DNA of 64,000 nt from Saxidomus purpurata. Its lineage: Eukaryota; Mollusca; Bivalvia; Venerida; Veneridae. Of this stretch, positions 60,186 to 64,000 are shown in pieces. The stretch covers positions 15,429,222 through 15,493,221 of the forward strand of contig JAFMSR010000010.1 in assembly GCA_022818135.1 (NCBI GenBank), written 5' to 3'. Numbering within the stretch: position 1 is the first letter of the stretch; every line of letters begins with the position of its first letter. The notes beneath the pieces are model-generated. The model had not been told where the DNA came from. It was given only the letters and a program-made list of their open reading frames with translations, and did not search any database. Both the position numbers and the translations under genes were made by a program.

Positions 60186-61012
60186 GGGTAAAATTTTACA
60201 TTTAGCAGTTTATGTGTGAAACAGACTGGGATAAACTTTGTCAACTGTATATATTGGGTGAAGTTAAGATTATTTAGCATAACATTATGTATGTAGTGCT
60301 GCATTATTTACGTCACCTTTGTTTTCAAGTTTAAAACGATGATGATGACGATGATGATGACGATAAGTTTGCGCATTTAAAGATTTATTAAGCATAACCG
60401 TATGTGTGTAGTGCTGCATTTAACTTATTTTTCTATATACACTGCTCTTTTTCGGATAAAGTCTGGTTTCGATTTATGATTTTCCCGACGACCGTGAAAT
60501 TATTTTTTAGCAAGTATCAAGGTCAATGTCTTTGATAAAATGACGTGCTATCAGCCCCATAAGTCGATGTGTGTCATCATCAGCAGCTGAAGATTGTTGC
60601 TAGGATCCATAATCTAAATTGTCTATATACTACGTTCTCATTCGTATAAATTGGAAGCTCTTATCAGTTATGAAAATAAATGGTTAATGAGTTAATAGCT
60701 AGTGAGTATTTCCCCCTCGAATGTCTTTAAAATACTCGATATACAGTTCTTTGCTTTGCCTCTTAATCGATTTTTGTATTTATTTTTCTTTTGTTTTTTC
60801 TTTCCTTTCACTCATCCAAGAAAAATATATACTGCGTTTTTTAACAGTAAATAAATGGTCAAACATTATATACGTTAATAGCTAGAAAGCTTTTCCCCTC
60901 TAGTTCTCTGCTTTGCCTCTTTATCGATTTATGTTTTTATTTTGTTTTTCCTTTCTTTTCACTCATTCAAGAAAAATTCAGTGTATATACACGTACATAT
61001 ACATTGTTCTTT
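60186..61012. other. No gene; GATGAC microsatellite
   Basis: A (GATGAC)n-like run at 60340-60362. TTTGCTTTGCCTCTT and TTTCACTCAT phrases occur twice (60750, 60905), a short duplication of ~130 bases. No exon of the carboxylesterase recognised. Confidence 0.45.
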
Positions 61013-61013
61013 T

Positions 61014-62510
61014 TTATCCCCCCGCCGAAGGCGAAGGGGATATTAGAAATGGTCTTCGTCCGTCCGTCCTTCCGTCCGTCTGTCCGTCCGTCCGTGCGTC
61101 CGTCCCAGTTTTGTCCGAAGCATAACTCCAAAAGTACTTGAGGGATTTTCTTCAAACTTAATACACTGACAGAGCACATTGGGAGGAAGTGCAGTGTTTA
61201 AGAACAATAACTCTACCTTGCCTACTTTTAGAGTTATTCCCCTTTTATCAGATTTACTTGAAAAACTTTGTCCGGAGCATAACTCCAAAAGTACTTGAGG
61301 GATTTTCTTCAAACTTAATACACTGACATAGCACATTGGTAGGAAGTGCAGTGTGCAAAAACAATAACTCTATCTTTCTTACTTTTAGAGTTATTCCCCT
61401 TTATCAGATTTACTTTAAAAGTTTTGTCCAGAGCATAACTCCAAAAGTACTTGAGGGATTTACTTCAAACTTAATACACTGACATAGCACATTGGTAGAA
61501 AGTGCAGTGTGCAAGAACAATAACTCTACCTTGCCTACTTTTAGAGTTATTCCCCTTTATCAGATTTACTTGTCTGAAGCATAACTCCAAAAGTACTTGA
61601 GGGATTTTCTTCAAACTTAATACACTGACATAGTACATTGGGAGGAAGTGCAGTGTGCAAAAACAATAACTCTACCTTGCCTACTTTTAGAGTTATTCCC
61701 CTTTATCAGATTTATTTTAAAAGTTTTGTCCAGAGCATAACTCCAAAAGTACTTGAGGGATTTACTTCAAACTTAATACACTGACATAGCACATTGGTAG
61801 AAAGTGCAGTGTGCAAGAACAATAACTCTACCTTGCCTACTTTTAGAGTTATTCCCCTTTATCAGATTTACTTGTCCGAAGCATAACTCCAAAAGTACTT
61901 GAGGGATTTTCTTCAAACTTAATACACTGACATAGCACATTGGTAGGAAGTGCAGTGTGCAAGAACAATAACTCTACCTTGCCTACTGTTAGAGTTATTC
62001 CCCTTTATCAGATTTACTTTAAAAGTTTTGTCCAGAGCATAACTCCAAAAGTACTCAAGGTATTTTCTTCAAACTTAATACACTGACATAGCACATTGGT
62101 AGGAAGTGCAGTGTGTAAGAACAATAACTCTACCTTGCCTACTGTTAGAGTTATTCCCCTTTATCAGATTTACTTTTAAAAAAAACCGGAGCATAACTCC
62201 AAAAGTACTCGAGGGATTTTCTTCAAACTTAATACACTGACGTAGCACATTGGTAGGAAGTGCAGTGTGCAAGAACAATAACTCTACCTTGCCTACTTTT
62301 AGTCAAACAGAAAAATATCATACCTATACTGATAATGAACATTAATATAATTTTGCAAACCTTCTCTTCATTGCCTTATTCTTTTTCCACTTACTTGAAA
62401 ACTGTACTCAGCATGACCATAACTATACGGCTTTTTAAGGATTTCCTCTCACCAAGTAAAATGTACGAAAGTACAACCTTCAGGTAACTTCTTCCTGGCG
62501 GGGGGATTAA
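61014..62510. mobile_element. Short-TIR element filled with eight ~150-bp tandem units
   Basis: Begins TTATCCCCCCGCC (61014-61026) and ends with its inverse GGCGGGGGGATTA (62497-62509). After GAAGGCGAAGGGG and a (CCGT)n block (61057-61110) come eight units starting near 61124, 61281, 61437, 61583, 61739, 61884, 62041 and 62192, each with AACTCCAAAAGTACTTGAGG and GAGTTATTCCCCTTTATCAG. Longer (~156) and shorter (~145) units alternate in the middle. No coding sequence; the long frames are artefacts of the repeat. Confidence 0.85.
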
Positions 62511-62584
62511 CCATGTGTAACATGGCTCTTGTCTTCTTGAATATTCTACGTTTACCCCTGTTGGCAAAATCATCACTTGGACTA

Positions 62585-63150
62585 TTGTATGGTCCGATTA
62601 CAGTCGGGCCTGTGTTCAGTAGTAAACCTCATTAAGCGGTCACCTGTCTTAAGCAATTAGTAATGTGGTATATCTATTGAGGCGAATATTTACCTACTTC
62701 AGTAGACATTTCTTTCTTTTTTTGGCTAGGTTTCAAAGTAAAAATATATTCTTTGTCCTAAATGGTACGATCCGATTACTGTCGGGCCTGTGCTCAGCAG
62801 TAAACCTCGTTAAGCGGTCACCTGTCTTAAGCAATAAGTAATGTGGTATATCAATTGAGGTGATTAACAGTATGTATTCAAGTACCAATTTCAGTAGACA
62901 TTCCTTTTTTTTTGTTAAGTTTCAAAGTAAAAATGTATTCTTTGTCCCAAATGGTACGATCCGATTACTGTCGGACCTGTGTTCAGTAGTAAACCTCATT
63001 AAGCGGTCATCTGTCTTAAGCAATTAGTAATGTTGTATATCAATTGAGGTGATTAACAGTAGGTATTGACCTACTTCAGTAGACATTTCTTTTTAGAAAG
63101 TTTTAGTCTACTTTAGTAGACATTTTCTTTCCAAAGTAAAACTGCATTCC
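62585..63150. repeat. Three ~180-bp tandem units
   Basis: Units begin with TCCGATTACAGTCGGGCCTG (62593) and its variants at 62769 and 62958, each followed by GTAAACCTCATTAAGCGGTC and GTCTTAAGCAATTAGTAATG. A related phrase (GTCTTAAGCAACCGGCC) stands alone near 39055. Confidence 0.85.
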
Positions 63151-63550
63151 CTGTCCCAATCTCATTGCTGTGATTTGTGAATCAATTTCACAACAGTTAA
63201 AATGATAAGCAACAGAAATTTAATTACAATCCACATGCCTCCATATATTAAGAAATTTGTTTTGAGCTTCCATTTTGACCACTTTACATGTATTCATTAT
63301 GCAATGTATTTCATAAAGATGTTAACGCTTGTATTTTTGTATTTCACATTTTATTGTGTCTGTTGCGATGCTCGCTACTCGTGTGTGATAACGAACTCCT
63401 TTGTTTTATCAAATATATATGTACAACAGTTTTTGTTTCCCAAACACTATTTTTTTAAAATAGTTTTATTACCTAATGGATAAGTTTCTTTTGAAGTGGG
63501 AGGCAGGGGCTGTTGTTCGTATTGCGCGGAAAGCATTCAGTGTCTGTTTC

Positions 63551-64000
63551 ATGTATGTCATTCAAAAACTTTGTTATAGTATTTTCAGAAGATTGTTATT
63601 GTTAAAAAGTGGAGACGTTGAACTAAACCTAGGCCCCATCAATCAAAACAACAACATAAGCATAATGCATTTAAATATACGCAGTATCCGCAACAAATTA
63701 GAATTTGTAAATGACAATATTAGTGATTTCGAAATACTTTGTTTTACTGAAACTCACTTAGATAATACTGTCTCCGATGAGAGTTTAAATATTGAAGGTT
63801 ATAATCAGGTTTATCGAAATGATGTTTCATCTCATTCAGGAGGAATACTAATATATGCATCTTCAAAACTTAAAACAGAAAGGTTGAACGAATTTGAAAT
63901 ATTAATTCCAGACTCTTTATGGGTTAAAGTAAAAAACAACGGTAGTGATTTTATTATATGTGTAATTTATAGAAGGCCTAATTCAAGTGTTCAGTTTTGG
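63551..64000 (+). mobile_element. LINE ORF, 5' part with endonuclease domain (runs off the window)
   Basis: Open for 150 codons from ATG 63551 to the end. Near the N-terminus: LLLLKSGDVELNLGP (63593-63637), the usual place of a 2A-like GDVExNPGP in such LINEs, here with Leu for the first Pro. Then the AP-endonuclease start: ISIMHLNIRSIRNKLEFV, ILCFTETHLDN, GGILIYASS, VIYRRPNSS. No frameshift in the visible part, so it may be a recent insertion. Confidence 0.88.

Noticed and set aside
61043..61336. Frames in the 61-62 kb array (for example LNTALPPNVLCQCIKFEENP)
   Set aside because: The same peptide recurs once per tandem unit; a repeat artefact.
60186..63550. Third exon of the carboxylesterase
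   Set aside because: Looked for the oxyanion-hole HGG and the catalytic GESAG-type blocks in all frames and saw none; the gene must continue beyond the window or is truncated.

Overview
The window looks like AT-rich, repeat-laden nuclear DNA from a bivalve mollusc. Evidence: spliced genes with GT-AG introns and poly(A) signals; a cluster of 12-cysteine secreted peptides resembling the bivalve Cvsi serine protease inhibitors; many LINE, SINE, MITE and foldback repeats; and the (CCGT)n / CCGAAGGCGAAGGG type repeat. Genus cannot be decided from the sequence.

Host genes. (1) Three small paralogous genes on + (5055-7462, 18296-22152, 23017-24518) encode a signal peptide on exon 1, a six-Cys half on a 129-nt exon 2 and a second six-Cys, His-rich half on exon 3; in two of them the stop codon is the first codon of a separate exon 4. 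A degraded exon-3 relic may lie near 27720-27830. (2) A complete eight-exon SLC39 (ZIP8/ZIP14-like) metal transporter lies on - (32190-39648); the joined exons give 489 codons plus stop with consistent phases. (3) An uncharacterised basic 255-aa protein lies on - (42377-43144) behind a 5'UTR intron. (4) The first two coding exons of a type-B carboxylesterase/cholinesterase-like gene lie on + (53972-54267 and 59798-59867); the rest was not found before the window end.

Mobile DNA. 1-2895: a dead LINE opened by a TTAA-flanked MITE, a home-grown minisatellite and a foldback element. 458-34596: eleven copies of the same MITE. 12228-13670: a foldback element with a MITE beside its right arm. 16140-17290 (-): LINE 3' end. 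47180-59280: two tandem copies of a long-TIR DNA transposon with an integrase-like DDE gene; the first is split by a 5'-truncated Jockey/CR1-like LINE (48203-50488), the second sits wholly in intron 1 of the carboxylesterase. 61014-62510: a short-TIR element filled with eight ~150-bp units. 63551-64000: 5' part of another LINE ORF with a degenerate 2A-like motif and an endonuclease domain.

How it fits together: the host genes are short exons scattered in introns largely built from repeats, and repeats have touched gene structure in several places: tandem decoy splice acceptors in one inhibitor gene, a triplicated splice donor in the transporter, and transposon ends on both sides of carboxylesterase exon 1. 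Six foldback hairpins share a similar central motif and, with the long-TIR element, are the least ordinary things seen. All names rest on reading motifs by eye; no database search was possible.
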